A stretch of 64,000 nucleotides of DNA from Lacibacter cauensis (GCF_007830055.1 NZ_VLLE01000006.1:496001-560000); one strand, 5' to 3'. Positions 8,316 through 17,082 are shown, counted from the stretch's first letter. A program made the numbers and translations. Notes: generated from the letters alone by a model not told the origin.

Positions 8316-8744
8316 TTATTTATTCAACAACTTTTCCAAACGTTTCAAATCAGTTATTTCAGCAGTTGATAAAATTTCGTTGTTGTCGTATTTCGCTTTT
8401 AAGAACAACACCTGTTTATGCTGCGGATACTTTGCAAGTATAGCATCAATGATTGCACCGGTTGCCTCATCTTTTGTAAACATGGGTGTTGCCGCACTTG
8501 CAGCACTGCGTTCTTTGGTGGGCTTACGTAAAATTATCGCTTCAAGTGTGGCCAGTTTATGCGCAGGAATTTCCGGCACTTTTAATGCTTTCAACCGTAA
8601 TCCTTCCAATTGCTTTTTACTGAGTCCGCCACGTTCGGCATATTGAAAAGCGAGGCTTTGCACAAAAGTTGAATCAGGTCTTGCTGCAAGCAACAGGTCC
8701 AGCACATCTTTCACCACATCTACATCTATTTTTTTCCGTTGCAT
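8316..8744 (-). CDS. Uncharacterised small helical protein
   Basis: 142 residues, no signal peptide or membrane segment, Lys/Leu/Ala-rich and predicted to be helical. It contains repeated acidic-basic helices (VDVVKDVLDLLLAARPDSTF, KKQLEGLRLKALKVPEIPAHKLATLEAIILR and a C-terminal AEITDLKRLEKLLNK). I do not recognise the family. It ends the minus-strand run 8316-12377 and starts 5 bp downstream of the tcdA-like gene, so it is probably co-transcribed with it. Confidence 0.7.
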   Translation of the reverse strand: MQRKKIDVDVVKDVLDLLLAARPDSTFVQSLAFQYAERGGLSKKQLEGLRLKALKVPEIPAHKLATLEAIILRKPTKERSAASAATPMFTKDEATGAIIDAILAKYPQHKQVLFLKAKYDNNEILSTAEITDLKRLEKLLNK

Positions 8745-8749
8745 GTTGG

Positions 8750-9490
8750 TTACTGCTGTTCAGCTTTTACCTGTTTGATTAAATCTCGAATAACTACTGA
8801 TGCAGTTGTTGCACCAAACACCGCCGGCAGATAAGAAATCGTTCCGTAAGCCGATTTCTTATAATTTTTTCCATCTGTCAGCATCAAACTTTCCTTGATC
8901 GGTTCTTCGGGAGAGAACACCACTTTTACACCACGACGGATACCATGATTTTTTAAATTCTTCCGTATCTGTTGTGCAAAGGGACAGTTATAGGTTTTCG
9001 AAATATCTACCACCCGCAATTGTGTGGGGTCGAGTTTTGCGCCGGCCCCCATACTGCTTACCAGCGACAAACCACTTTCGTACGATAAACGAATGAAGGT
9101 GATCTTCGGTGTAATACTATCAATCGCATCAATGATATAATCGGGTTTGAATGAGAGTTGCTGCAGCACCATTTCGGGATTGACAAACTCCTTCACCACA
9201 TTCAACTCCAGTTCCGGATTAATGGCCTGTAAACGTTCGGCCATGATCAAGGCTTTCGATACACCATGATTGGTTGCCAGCGCCGGTAACTGCCTGTTAC
9301 GATTAGTCGGATCTACCACATCGCCATCAATGATGGTCATTTTACCAACTCCGCTGCGGGCAATGAATTCGGCTGCAAATGAACCCACACCGCCCATACC
9401 TACAATCATCACATGTTTTTTAGTGAGTGCACGAACGGTTTCTTCGCCGATTAATAAACTGGTGCGTGAAAGCCAGGAAATATCATTCAT
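8750..9490 (-). CDS. tcdA: tRNA threonylcarbamoyladenosine dehydratase (E1/ThiF family)
   Basis: ATP-dependent cyclisation of t6A to cyclic t6A at tRNA position 37 is the known role of the TcdA/YgdL/CsdL group. The 246 residues show the adenylate-forming Rossmann motif GMGGVGSFAAEFIARSGVG, then IDGDVVDPTNRNRQLPA with the Asp and Arg residues that hold ATP and Mg. IDAIDSITPKITFI is the following loop. CPFAQQIRKNLKNHGIRRGV and VVFSPEEP are typical of TcdA rather than ThiF or MoeB. Start ATG at 9490; it lies 3 bp after the TatD gene, probably in the same operon. Confidence 0.88.
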   Translation of the reverse strand: MNDISWLSRTSLLIGEETVRALTKKHVMIVGMGGVGSFAAEFIARSGVGKMTIIDGDVVDPTNRNRQLPALATNHGVSKALIMAERLQAINPELELNVVKEFVNPEMVLQQLSFKPDYIIDAIDSITPKITFIRLSYESGLSLVSSMGAGAKLDPTQLRVVDISKTYNCPFAQQIRKNLKNHGIRRGVKVVFSPEEPIKESLMLTDGKNYKKSAYGTISYLPAVFGATTASVVIRDLIKQVKAEQQ

Positions 9491-9493
9491 CTT

Positions 9494-10147
9494 TTAAAAT
9501 ATTACTGCGCCAAAAACTTTAGCTGCATTTTTCGAAAGCTGCAAACTAAGCGAATCTTTATCAATTTGAAAAGCGGCAGCTGCAAGTGAATAAATTTCTT
9601 CGATGTTAGCAGTACTGTTATCGGTTTCCAGCAGCACCTGATCAATTGGCAAAGCGGCTAACACCATGCGCAGATTTTCTTTCACCAACCCATGTCCAAA
9701 CGATAAATAATACCCCTGCGCTATTAACTGCAAAGCCAGCTCTTTGCTTTTTGTAAAGCCATGAAACAAAACCGGCACTTTTACTTTTTGTTGTTTCAGC
9801 AACTGCATTGCTTCAGCATGTGCACGCACACAATGCACAATCAATGGCTTTTGTAATTCATTCGCCAGTTGTATGTGCGCAGCGAACACTGTTTGCTGTA
9901 ATGTAAAATCTGTTGTGCATACTTTATCCAAACCTGCTTCACCAACCACCACTACATTCTGTAGCAGACATTTTTCTTTTACTGTTTCAAATTGTTGCTG
10001 CCAGGTTTCTGCTGTAATAAACCAGGGATGCAATCCAACCGAATAGAAGCTATCTGCTTCAATGGTATCAAAATTTTTATACAAGTTGCCGATACTGATG
10101 ATTCCTTCAACCGGTTGCGTATGATGTGTATGAACGTTGATGTACAA
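9494..10147 (-). CDS. TatD-family metal-dependent hydrolase
   Basis: 217 residues, slightly short for TatD DNases (about 255-265). Metal-ligand motifs are NVHTHH at the N-terminus, VVGEAGLDK, PLIVHCVRAHAEA, PVLFHGFTKS and LLETDNS. The first motif HTHH replaces the usual HxHLD, typical of a divergent Bacteroidota subgroup. TatD enzymes are usually 3'-5' exonucleases or tRNA/DNA-processing hydrolases, but the activity of this subgroup is unproven. Packed 3 bp upstream of the tcdA-like gene. Confidence 0.82.
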   Translation of the reverse strand: MYINVHTHHTQPVEGIISIGNLYKNFDTIEADSFYSVGLHPWFITAETWQQQFETVKEKCLLQNVVVVGEAGLDKVCTTDFTLQQTVFAAHIQLANELQKPLIVHCVRAHAEAMQLLKQQKVKVPVLFHGFTKSKELALQLIAQGYYLSFGHGLVKENLRMVLAALPIDQVLLETDNSTANIEEIYSLAAAAFQIDKDSLSLQLSKNAAKVFGAVIF

Positions 10148-10158
10148 TTATTACTTTT

Positions 10159-11466
10159 TTACCTGTTGTATTCGCTTAGCCAATGAAACTGACGCTCGGC
10201 CAACTGAAAATGCCGTTTGCTTTTTGTTAATACGGCAAATACCGAATCGTTCCTGATTTTCCCTTTTAGTATAATCTTGTTACTGTCGGGTATTTCGTAG
10301 TGCAAGGTAAACAAATCGAAAGTTTGAAACGCCCAGTTGTTTTTACTAAAAGCCAGTGTCTGTTTTGCACTGTCAGCTTTTGTACTAAAATAGCCACGCC
10401 TGTACATTTGACGGAAAATTGTATCCGTTGTATTTACACTTCCTCTTCCATTTTTTTCAAACACCACATCCCGCCAACGGATTGTATCGCTTACAGTAAG
10501 CGGAACAGTATCGTTGTTGACAATAAACAACGGCACATCATACAAACCAGCCGGGATGGGCGATGAAGCTGCAGGTGGTTCGCCCGGAAATAACCCTTGT
10601 ACCAATGGCATTACAAGCCCCGTTGCAAGTACAAATAACTTTAAAACGATACGACCGATGCGCATCCACTTTTTGGGGAACCGCACATCATACAAATAAC
10701 TGCTGTCGGCATTCCGGTTACTGAAAAAGAAATGCAGAATCCGTTTGTAATCGAACAGCAGCAACAATACGGCAGCAAGCAGCAAATGCAGTGAATACAA
10801 TTTTACCGGAATATCATAACTGATATTCATCATAAACACATTGGCAAAAATGCCGGCAGCCAGCAATGTGCCGAATGTTGAGGTACGTCGAAAAAACAAA
10901 AACAAACCTGCAACCACTTCCATTAAACCGGAGAAAAACTGGTACGTATCAGAATAGCCCATAAACATCCAGCTTAACCGCATCGGTAAAAAATCGCCCA
11001 ATGGTGTAGCCAGCTGACTTAACGAAGGAAACGGCATCTGTTGCAGGAACACTTTTGCAAATCCATAACCCAGGCAATTGAAGATTAAAAAATAACGGAG
11101 TACAATCCGTAGCCAATAAGCCAATCGGTTATAATGTTCACGCTTTCTATCGATAGCTGTCCATAAAAGACAGATGAACAATGCCAGTAACAGATACAGT
11201 TTTAGTTGCGTATAGGCCCACGATGTATCGCCACTGCCATTTGGTTGTACTAACTGCTTGTACGTTTTAAACAGATGTGTATTGGCCGAGTTCACTAACC
11301 AATCGACAAACTGTGTATAAAAATTAAGCACATAGCCAACACCCGGAATACTGCTGAACAAATTCCACGGCTCAATCATTAAAATAAAATACACGAATAA
11401 AAAACGAAAAAGCAGGCGTTGCCACAAAGGCCATTGCTGATTACCGGGCCATACAGTTTGATACAT
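10159..11466 (-). CDS. DoxX-like polytopic membrane protein
   Basis: 435 residues with about six to eight hydrophobic segments in the first 290 (for example LLFRFLFVYFILMI, LYLLLALFICLLW, LRYFLIFNCLGYGFAKVF, FFSGLMEVVAGLFLFF, LYSLHLLLAAVLLLLF). A soluble C-terminal part of about 120 residues follows (PLFIVNNDTVPLTVSDTIRWRD ...). The GLMEVVAGLFLFFRR stretch resembles the DoxX/SURF4 fold. Function unknown; possibly quinone- or redox-linked by family analogy only. Start ATG at 11466. The TatD gene begins 11 bp downstream. Confidence 0.7.
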   Translation of the reverse strand: MYQTVWPGNQQWPLWQRLLFRFLFVYFILMIEPWNLFSSIPGVGYVLNFYTQFVDWLVNSANTHLFKTYKQLVQPNGSGDTSWAYTQLKLYLLLALFICLLWTAIDRKREHYNRLAYWLRIVLRYFLIFNCLGYGFAKVFLQQMPFPSLSQLATPLGDFLPMRLSWMFMGYSDTYQFFSGLMEVVAGLFLFFRRTSTFGTLLAAGIFANVFMMNISYDIPVKLYSLHLLLAAVLLLLFDYKRILHFFFSNRNADSSYLYDVRFPKKWMRIGRIVLKLFVLATGLVMPLVQGLFPGEPPAASSPIPAGLYDVPLFIVNNDTVPLTVSDTIRWRDVVFEKNGRGSVNTTDTIFRQMYRRGYFSTKADSAKQTLAFSKNNWAFQTFDLFTLHYEIPDSNKIILKGKIRNDSVFAVLTKSKRHFQLAERQFHWLSEYNR

Positions 11467-11534
11467 ACAATTGGTTTTGCCGATAAGATATTATTTTTTG
11501 CAGAACTGCAAAAGCAGCGAAGAGAAAATTATAC

Positions 11535-12377
11535 TTAAAACAACGAAAGCTGGCGCTGATCTTTAACCGGCTTTTGTTTTTTGCGTGTTGCTGTTGGAAC
11601 AGACAAAGGTGCTCCATCAATGCAAAACAATTCCGACTCTTCGTAGCGTGAAGCAACAATCACTTTTGTTGTGCCGGCATGCGGCTGAAACAATGCATCC
11701 ACCACTTCAGGCTTATTATTATTTTTTGACAGATGCGATAAAATAAGATGACTGAGTTGGGGTGTACGATAGTTGAAGAAAACATCCAAGGCCTGTTCAT
11801 TGGAAAGATGCCCTTCATCGCCACTGATGCGGCGTTTGAGATGATACGGATAATCGCCGTTGGCCAGCATGGTTTCGCAATAATTACTTTCTAAAAAAAC
11901 AGCATGGCTTTTCTGAAAATGTGTGAGAACCTGTTTGCAGGCATAACCTATATCGGTGATCACCGATACATTAATGCCGTTGCTGCTGATCATAAAACTG
12001 TAAGGATCGGCCGCATCATGCGATTTGGAAAAACATTTTACCTGCAATCCATCAAGCAGCACCTGTTCATCTTTTCGAAAATGTTTCAGCAGCTGCACGT
12101 CAACAGAAAGATTGGTATTGTTCCATGTTTTCTCCGACACATAAACAGGCAGCTGATGTTTCTTACTCAACATTTCTACACCAGTAATATGATCGCTGTG
12201 TTCATGCGAAATAAAAATGGCTTTCACCTGTTTCATGTCAAGCCCCAAACGTTGCATGCGTTTCTCCGTCTCACGACACGATAAACCGGCATCAACCAGC
12301 ACTGCTGTAACACCATTACTTACGTAATAGCAATTGGCATTACTTCCCGAGTTTAACGAAGCAAAATAAACAGGCAT
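11535..12377 (-). CDS. MBL-fold metallo-hydrolase (YycJ/WalJ-like)
   Basis: 280 residues. The N-terminus MPVYFASLNSGSNANCYYV and LVDAGLSCRE are typical of the YycJ/WalJ group of metallo-beta-lactamase-fold exonuclease-like enzymes. The zinc-binding motif is FISHEHSDHITG (HxHxDH); further ligands are likely in SKSHDAADPYSF, VITDIGYAC and the late LSHLSKNNN. A Lys-rich C-terminal tail ends KKQKPVKDQRQLSLF. Relatives are linked to DNA repair or cell-wall signalling, so the role here is uncertain. It heads the minus-strand run 8316-12377. Confidence 0.82.
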   Translation of the reverse strand: MPVYFASLNSGSNANCYYVSNGVTAVLVDAGLSCRETEKRMQRLGLDMKQVKAIFISHEHSDHITGVEMLSKKHQLPVYVSEKTWNNTNLSVDVQLLKHFRKDEQVLLDGLQVKCFSKSHDAADPYSFMISSNGINVSVITDIGYACKQVLTHFQKSHAVFLESNYCETMLANGDYPYHLKRRISGDEGHLSNEQALDVFFNYRTPQLSHLILSHLSKNNNKPEVVDALFQPHAGTTKVIVASRYEESELFCIDGAPLSVPTATRKKQKPVKDQRQLSLF

Positions 12378-12645
12378 CGGGTAAAATTAAGCAAAGCACA
12401 ACAGCAGTAACTACTTTTCATGTATACGGCTTTTTTTCTTTACCAACTCTTAACGTTTCCACAAGCTGTGAATAAGTAACTTTATGAAAATCGGTTTCTA
12501 TAAAGTAATATTGAAACAGATGGAAGGGTTAGAAGTATCACACCCAGAATGATACTATTTGTGAACAAGGTCAGGTGCAGAAATCTTACTGCGAAGGCGC
12601 AACGCAGCACAGCAATTCCGGTACCAGCCGCTAAACTGAAAAGCT

Positions 12646-13635
12646 TTGACAGAAACGATCATCAACCTCGAAACCGTTAACCCGATTGAATTTTTTGGCG
12701 TTAACAATGGCAAGCTCGACATCCTCAAGAAAAAATTTCCACTCTTAAAAATTTTATCACGTGGCACACAGATCAAATTAAGTGGCAGCCCCGAACAGGT
12801 TGACCAGGCAAAGGAAAAGATTGATCTGCTGATTGCTTACCTCGAAAGAAACGGACAACTCAGCGAAAATTATTTTGAACAGATCCTCGGCGGCGACGAC
12901 CAGGAAACCGTTGATGCATTTGTAGAACGCAACCCCAGCGAAGTATTGGTATTTGGCCCTAACGGACGCACCGTTCGTGCACGCACACAAAACCAAAAGA
13001 AGATGGTGGCAGCTGCAGACAAAAACGACATTGTGTTTGCCATTGGCCCTGCCGGTACGGGTAAAACGTATACCGCTGTTGCATTGGCTGTTCGTGCATT
13101 AAAAAACAAACTGGTCAAGAAAATTATTCTTACACGCCCTGCAGTAGAAGCTGGCGAAAGCCTTGGTTTCTTACCCGGCGATCTCAAGGAAAAAATCGAT
13201 CCGTATCTGCGTCCTTTATACGATGCATTGGATGATATGATTCCTGCAGATAAACTCGGCTACTACATGAGCACACGTGTAATTGAAATTGCACCGCTGG
13301 CTTATATGCGTGGCCGTACGTTGGATAATGCGTTCATCATTTTGGATGAAGCGCAGAACACTACCGATCTGCAGTTGAAAATGTTCCTCACCCGTATTGG
13401 CGCCAATGCAAAGGCTATCATCACCGGCGATCTGTCGCAGGTAGATTTGCCGAAGAACCAACGCAGCGGTTTGGAAAAAGGGATCCGCATCTTAAAGAAC
13501 ATCGATGGTATCAGTCATATTGAACTGGATGAAGAAGATGTGGTACGTCACCGTTTGGTGAAAGCCATTATCCGTGCGTACGACAAAGATCACAAAGAGC
13601 AGCCAGAGCAGCCCAATATGTACCATCGCCGATAA
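12646..13635 (+). CDS. PhoH-family ATPase
   Basis: 329 residues, cytosolic. An N-terminal KH-like region (roughly 1-110, SRGTQIKLSGSPEQVDQAKEKI) precedes the PhoH ATPase domain. Walker A is GPAGTGKTYTA at about 133-143, Walker B is FIILDEAQN, and the sensor-like motif is ITGDLSQVDLP. Family members are thought to act in RNA metabolism, often beside YbeY. The start is TTG at 12646: no in-frame ATG precedes the conserved N-terminus, although TTG is an uncommon start. A strong terminator follows at 13669-13698. Confidence 0.9.
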   Translation: MTETIINLETVNPIEFFGVNNGKLDILKKKFPLLKILSRGTQIKLSGSPEQVDQAKEKIDLLIAYLERNGQLSENYFEQILGGDDQETVDAFVERNPSEVLVFGPNGRTVRARTQNQKKMVAAADKNDIVFAIGPAGTGKTYTAVALAVRALKNKLVKKIILTRPAVEAGESLGFLPGDLKEKIDPYLRPLYDALDDMIPADKLGYYMSTRVIEIAPLAYMRGRTLDNAFIILDEAQNTTDLQLKMFLTRIGANAKAIITGDLSQVDLPKNQRSGLEKGIRILKNIDGISHIELDEEDVVRHRLVKAIIRAYDKDHKEQPEQPNMYHRR

Positions 13636-13668
13636 CTGTACTTACACCGCAGCATAAACAACCGCAAT

Positions 13669-13698
13669 CCCGTTTCAGCAATGAGGCGGGTTTTTTTT
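13669..13698 (+). terminator. Rho-independent terminator after phoH-like gene
   Basis: Stem CCCGTTTCA (13669-13677) pairs with TGAGGCGGG (13682-13690) using two G-T pairs, loop GCAA, then eight T. Confidence 0.85.
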
Positions 13699-13700
13699 AT

Positions 13701-13790
13701 AAAATCGCAGATAACACGGATGCCGCGGATACAATGGATTTTCTTACCTGTTAAAATCTGCTTCACTCTGCGTTATCCGTATTTCTATAA
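13701..13790. repeat. ~90 bp inverted-repeat-like element, copy 2
   Basis: Shares AATCGCAGATAACACGGATG (13703-13722) exactly with the minus strand of 1581-1669 and ends with a similar CTCTGCG...TTTCTAT. The middle has diverged, leaving imperfect arms (ATAACACGGAT / GTTATCCGTA). As with copy 1 it begins directly after a terminator T-run. It ends 11 bp before the putative -7 box of the next gene. Confidence 0.7.
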
Positions 13791-13801
13791 AATCCCTTTT
13801 G

Positions 13802-13809
13802 TACATTTG
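13802..13809 (+). promoter_or_regulatory. -7 box TACATTTG directly before the start codon
   Basis: Perfect TAnnTTTG match ending 3 bp before the first of two tandem ATG codons (13813, 13816). Transcription would begin at or within the start region, giving a leaderless or near-leaderless mRNA. No TTG at the expected -33 position; that region is covered by the repeat element. Confidence 0.5.
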
Positions 13810-13812
13810 GGC

Positions 13813-14217
13813 ATGATGAAAAAGCTGTCAGTTATCCTCTTTATCGCCGTTGGCTTATATGCCTGTAAACAAAAACGTGAACGTCCTGCAGATGCGTTGG
13901 ATACCGCCCGTGCGTTTATTGAAAGCTCTTTAAAAGGCGATTATGCCTGGGCAAGAGAACTGATGATTAAAGACAGTTTAAATCTGTACGAACTCGATAT
14001 TATTGAAAAGAAGTACAAAGATGAAATGAGTAAAAAGGATAAAGAGGGTTATAAGAATGCAACCATTGTCGTGCATTCGGTTGACAACGTAAGCGACTCT
14101 GTTGTGATTGTTAACTACTCCAACACGTACAAAAACAAACCCATGCCGCTGAAGGTGATTAAACGAGATGGTATCTGGCAGGTTGATTTCAATTATACAT
14201 TTACGGGAAACCTTTAA
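13813..14217 (+). CDS. Small lipoprotein with DUF4878-like domain
   Basis: 134 residues from ATG 13813 (or 13816). I rejected the longer frame from 13681 because it runs through a terminator and a repeat. The lipoprotein signal MMKKLSVILFIAVGLYAC is followed by KQKRERPADALDTARAFIESSLKGDYAWARELM, the pattern of NTF2-like DUF4878 domains. VVIVNYSNTYKNKPMPLKVIKRDGIWQVDF forms the later strands ending in the typical W-x-V-D-F. Probably periplasmic membrane-anchored; the ligand is unknown. Confidence 0.78.
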   Translation: MMKKLSVILFIAVGLYACKQKRERPADALDTARAFIESSLKGDYAWARELMIKDSLNLYELDIIEKKYKDEMSKKDKEGYKNATIVVHSVDNVSDSVVIVNYSNTYKNKPMPLKVIKRDGIWQVDFNYTFTGNL

Positions 14218-14294
14218 AGAAAGCCGATAGCCGGCAGTTTATAGTCGTTAGTACCACACTAATAACTATCGGCAAACAACTAACTACTCAACGC
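14217..14294. repeat. Intergenic inverted tract of GATAG/TTAGT words
   Basis: GCCGATAG (near 14223) and CTATCGGC (near 14267) are inverse of each other and enclose further inverse pieces (TCGTTAGT and ACTAATAAC). The tract resembles other reiterated-word spacers in the window and lies just before crcB. I see no fluoride riboswitch signature. Confidence 0.5.
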
Positions 14295-14295
14295 A

Positions 14296-14658
14296 ATGCT
14301 CAAAAATATTCTCCTCGTTGGTCTTGGCGGTGCTGCAGGCACTATGTTGCGGTATGCGTTTTCGGTTTGGTTTAAATATGTATCCTTTCCAATTGCCACC
14401 TTTCTGGTAAACATCATCGGCAGTTTTATTATCGGTGCCGTGTTTGCCTATGCCCTGCGCAGCGAACAGTTTGCCAACAACTGGCGCTTGTTTTTAGCTG
14501 CAGGTATCTGTGGCGGTTTTACGACCTTCTCTGCTTTTTCGCTGGAAAGTCTGGCAATGTTGCAGCAGCAACGCATTGGCATGTTTGCCTTGTATGTTGG
14601 CGCAAGCATCCTGCTTGGATTAACGGCTACCTGGCTGGGGTATAGCCTTGTAAAATAA
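14296..14658 (+). CDS. crcB: Fluoride channel CrcB (Fluc)
   Basis: Exports fluoride from the cytosol as a dual-topology dimer. 120 residues with four membrane helices. Conserved features are GGAAGTMLRYAFS near the N-terminus, FPIATFLVNIIGSFIIG with the Asn of the pore, and GICGGFTTFSAFSLESL with the Phe-box and Na+-site glycines/threonines. A single gene implies a homodimer. The next gene starts 24 bp later. Confidence 0.95.
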   Translation: MLKNILLVGLGGAAGTMLRYAFSVWFKYVSFPIATFLVNIIGSFIIGAVFAYALRSEQFANNWRLFLAAGICGGFTTFSAFSLESLAMLQQQRIGMFALYVGASILLGLTATWLGYSLVK

Positions 14659-14682
14659 TCACTCAAGAATTACTTCTAAAAG

Positions 14683-15402
14683 ATGCCACAACTAACAAAA
14701 CTCGAATTATGGCAAAATCTTGAAACGTATCAGTTCAACGACCTTGTTCCTCCAAATGCATGGAACAGATTAACAGAATTATTTGGCGGTGAAAATGCAT
14801 CTACAAAAGCATTTGCCGATAAAATAAGTCGTAAGCACCAATGGAGTTCGAGGTTTGCCCTTTTCGCCATACATGAATACAAAAAGTTTGTTTACCTCGG
14901 TATTATCAGCAACTTCCAGGTTACACCATCCAAAGTAATTGATGTTGTTTGGCACGAACATTTACTGTTTACAAAACCTTACAGGGATTTTTGTGAAACC
15001 GTCATACAGTACAAATTCGATCATCATCCTGAGCTAATACCAATTGACGAACAAACAGAATTATTTGCAGAACAATATGTAAAAACGCTGCTCCTTTACC
15101 GTTCTGAGTTTGGCAAAGATGCCCCGGTTGAAATATGGAACCTGCCAAAATTTAATGAGACCCAACTGAAGCGTGCAAAACAGGTATACACAGATGGCAC
15201 CAGCGATAGTTCCGGTTGGTCATACGATCATACTCCGCTTGCTTCTCATTTCGACGATAACAACTTTTCCGATTTTGAAGGAGGCGATTTTGGAGGTGCA
15301 GGTGCCGGAGGTGATTACGGCGACAGTTCCGATTCATCGGATGGTGGTAGTGACGGCAGCAGCTGCAGCAGCGGCTGTGGCGGCGGATGTGGGGGTGATT
15401 GA
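14683..15402 (+). CDS. Glycine-rich GRDP-like (DUF1399-type) protein
   Basis: 239 residues, no signal peptide. The central segment VIDVVWHEHLLFTKPYRDFCETVI matches the D-x-x-WHxH ... Y-x-x-F/D-C pattern of glycine-rich-domain-containing-protein-like families known mostly from plants and fungi. The conserved His and Cys could bind metal. The last ~45 residues are a low-complexity Gly/Ser/Asp tail ending in a Cys/Gly knot (SSCSSGCGGGCGGD). Function unknown. It lies between crcB and parB on the same strand. Confidence 0.65.
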   Translation: MPQLTKLELWQNLETYQFNDLVPPNAWNRLTELFGGENASTKAFADKISRKHQWSSRFALFAIHEYKKFVYLGIISNFQVTPSKVIDVVWHEHLLFTKPYRDFCETVIQYKFDHHPELIPIDEQTELFAEQYVKTLLLYRSEFGKDAPVEIWNLPKFNETQLKRAKQVYTDGTSDSSGWSYDHTPLASHFDDNNFSDFEGGDFGGAGAGGDYGDSSDSSDGGSDGSSCSSGCGGGCGGD

Positions 15403-15573
15403 TCTGTCAAGAATAGGCTATCCAAATAAATTTTGTTAACCTACTGACAGAAGATAAAGCCGCTAACCGTGCCATAACATCGAACGATAAACCATAAACT
15501 TCAAACTCCTTCTCTACTGTCTTGCCATTTCGATTTTTTTCAGGTACTTCGCAAACTGTAATTCAGAATAATT

Positions 15574-16485
15574 ATGTCTACACCCGGAAAAAAAGATGCG
15601 TTAGGAAAGGGAATCCGTTCCCTGCTGAAAAGTATTGACGATGACCTTAAAACCACAGCCGGTCAGCTGAAACCAACGATAACGGAAGCCGTTACCGGTA
15701 TTCTGCGGATTCCTGTGGCTGATATTGAGATCAACCCCAAACAACCCCGTCGTGATTTTGACGAGCAGGCCTTGAAAGAGTTGAGCGACAGTATTAAAAT
15801 GCACGACATCATTCAGCCGGTTACCGTATCCAAACTTCCTTCGGGTAAATACCGACTTATTTCCGGTGAACGTCGCTGGCGTGCATCGAAACTGGCAGGG
15901 TTAGTAGACGTTCCTGCTTACATCCGCCAGGCCAACGACCAGGAACTGTTGGAACTGGCCCTGCTCGAAAACTTACAGCGTGAAAACCTGAATGCTGTAG
16001 AAATTGCCCTCAGCTACAAGCGGTTAATGGAAGAATTGGATTACACCCAGGAGCAGGTGGCCGAACGTATGGGAAAAGACCGTACAACGGTTACCAACTA
16101 CATCCGTTTATTGAAATTGCCACCCGATATTCAGCTGGCTGTGCGTACCGGTACACTCAGCATGGGCCATGCACGTGCACTCATTAATGTTGATACGGTT
16201 GATAAACAGCTGTATGTTTATCAGCAAATCAAACAGAAAGAATTATCGGTACGCCAAACCGAAGCACTGGTGCGTCAATTATATAAATCGGCACCTGTTA
16301 ATAAAGCTGCAAAAAACACACTGCCGCCCGCTTTTCAGCGTATTCAGGATAATTTAGCATCGCAATTCGGCACCAAGGTTAAGCTCAGCCACAGCAAACA
16401 AGGCAACGGAAGTATTTTTATTGAATACTATTCGCTGGAACAGTTTAACCAGATTTTGAAAGTGCTTGGTACCGATGTTGAATAA
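15574..16485 (+). CDS. parB: Chromosome-partitioning protein ParB
   Basis: 303 residues. The N-terminal CTPase/ParB box region contains NPKQPRRDFDEQAL and LISGERRWRASKLAG (GERRxRA motif). LLENLQRENLNAVEIA follows. The helix-turn-helix that reads parS is YTQEQVAERMGKDRTTVTNYIRLL. The C-terminal dimerisation part ends at VLGTDVE. No parA lies next to it, although many relatives have parA just upstream. DUF5683 and dapB follow, a gene order familiar in Bacteroidota. Confidence 0.95.
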   Translation: MSTPGKKDALGKGIRSLLKSIDDDLKTTAGQLKPTITEAVTGILRIPVADIEINPKQPRRDFDEQALKELSDSIKMHDIIQPVTVSKLPSGKYRLISGERRWRASKLAGLVDVPAYIRQANDQELLELALLENLQRENLNAVEIALSYKRLMEELDYTQEQVAERMGKDRTTVTNYIRLLKLPPDIQLAVRTGTLSMGHARALINVDTVDKQLYVYQQIKQKELSVRQTEALVRQLYKSAPVNKAAKNTLPPAFQRIQDNLASQFGTKVKLSHSKQGNGSIFIEYYSLEQFNQILKVLGTDVE

Positions 16486-16488
16486 ATC

Positions 16489-17082
16489 ATGAGGCAGATA
16501 ATATTCTTTCTATTCCTTTTTATTGGCGTAGCTGTTAGTTCGCATGCGCAGGATAGTGTTGTTGCAGTTAAACCCGCAGCTGCAGATACTGCTTTTACAA
16601 AAAAAGATTCGGTAAAACCTAAACCCGAACATTCGCCACGCAAAGCAACCATCCGCTCGGCCATTATTCCGGGTTGGGGACAGGCATACAATAAAAAATA
16701 CTGGAAGATCCCGATCGTTTACGGCGCATTAGGTACCGCAGCCGGTTTCTTTATTTACAACCGGAAAGAGTATACCGATGCCAGAGATGCTTACCGCAAC
16801 ATGATGGATGGAGATCCTTCCAACAACAATCTCATTAAACCCAGATTTCAGCCGGTAGATCCGGAAGCTGTACGCCAATACCGTATTGCTGTGAGGCAGT
16901 ATGTAGATTATTCCGTACTGGCATTTATAATCTTATGGGGTTTGAATGTGGTGGATGCCACTGTTGATGGCCACCTGAAAGCATTTGAAGTAAACGATAA
17001 TCTTTCGCTGCACATCAACCCTTCTTATTCGCCGCAAACAAGGCAGGCAAATGTGGGCCTTGTACTAAAGCTGGGCAAATAA
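16489..17082 (+). CDS. DUF5683 membrane-associated protein
   Basis: 197 residues. Signal peptide up to SSHAQ (about 1-21), a Lys/Pro-rich linker, then RSAIIPGWGQAYNKKYWKIPIVYGALGTAAGFFIYNRKEY, the signature of DUF5683. Two hydrophobic segments are visible (IVYGALGTAAGFFIY and YSVLAFIILWGLNVVDATVD). The function is unknown. It follows parB by 3 bp and almost certainly shares its transcript, with dapB after it. Confidence 0.85.
   Translation: MRQIIFFLFLFIGVAVSSHAQDSVVAVKPAAADTAFTKKDSVKPKPEHSPRKATIRSAIIPGWGQAYNKKYWKIPIVYGALGTAAGFFIYNRKEYTDARDAYRNMMDGDPSNNNLIKPRFQPVDPEAVRQYRIAVRQYVDYSVLAFIILWGLNVVDATVDGHLKAFEVNDNLSLHINPSYSPQTRQANVGLVLKLGK

Noticed and set aside
8305-8646. 113-residue plus-strand ORF
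   Set aside because: Complement of the 8316-8744 gene, whose codon pattern and operon position are better.
13681-13812. Longer N-terminus for the 13813 lipoprotein
   Set aside because: It runs through a terminator and a repeat element; the lipoprotein signal begins at 13813/13816.
14217-14295. Fluoride riboswitch upstream of crcB
   Set aside because: The conserved riboswitch core is not seen; the region is an inverted reiterated-word tract.
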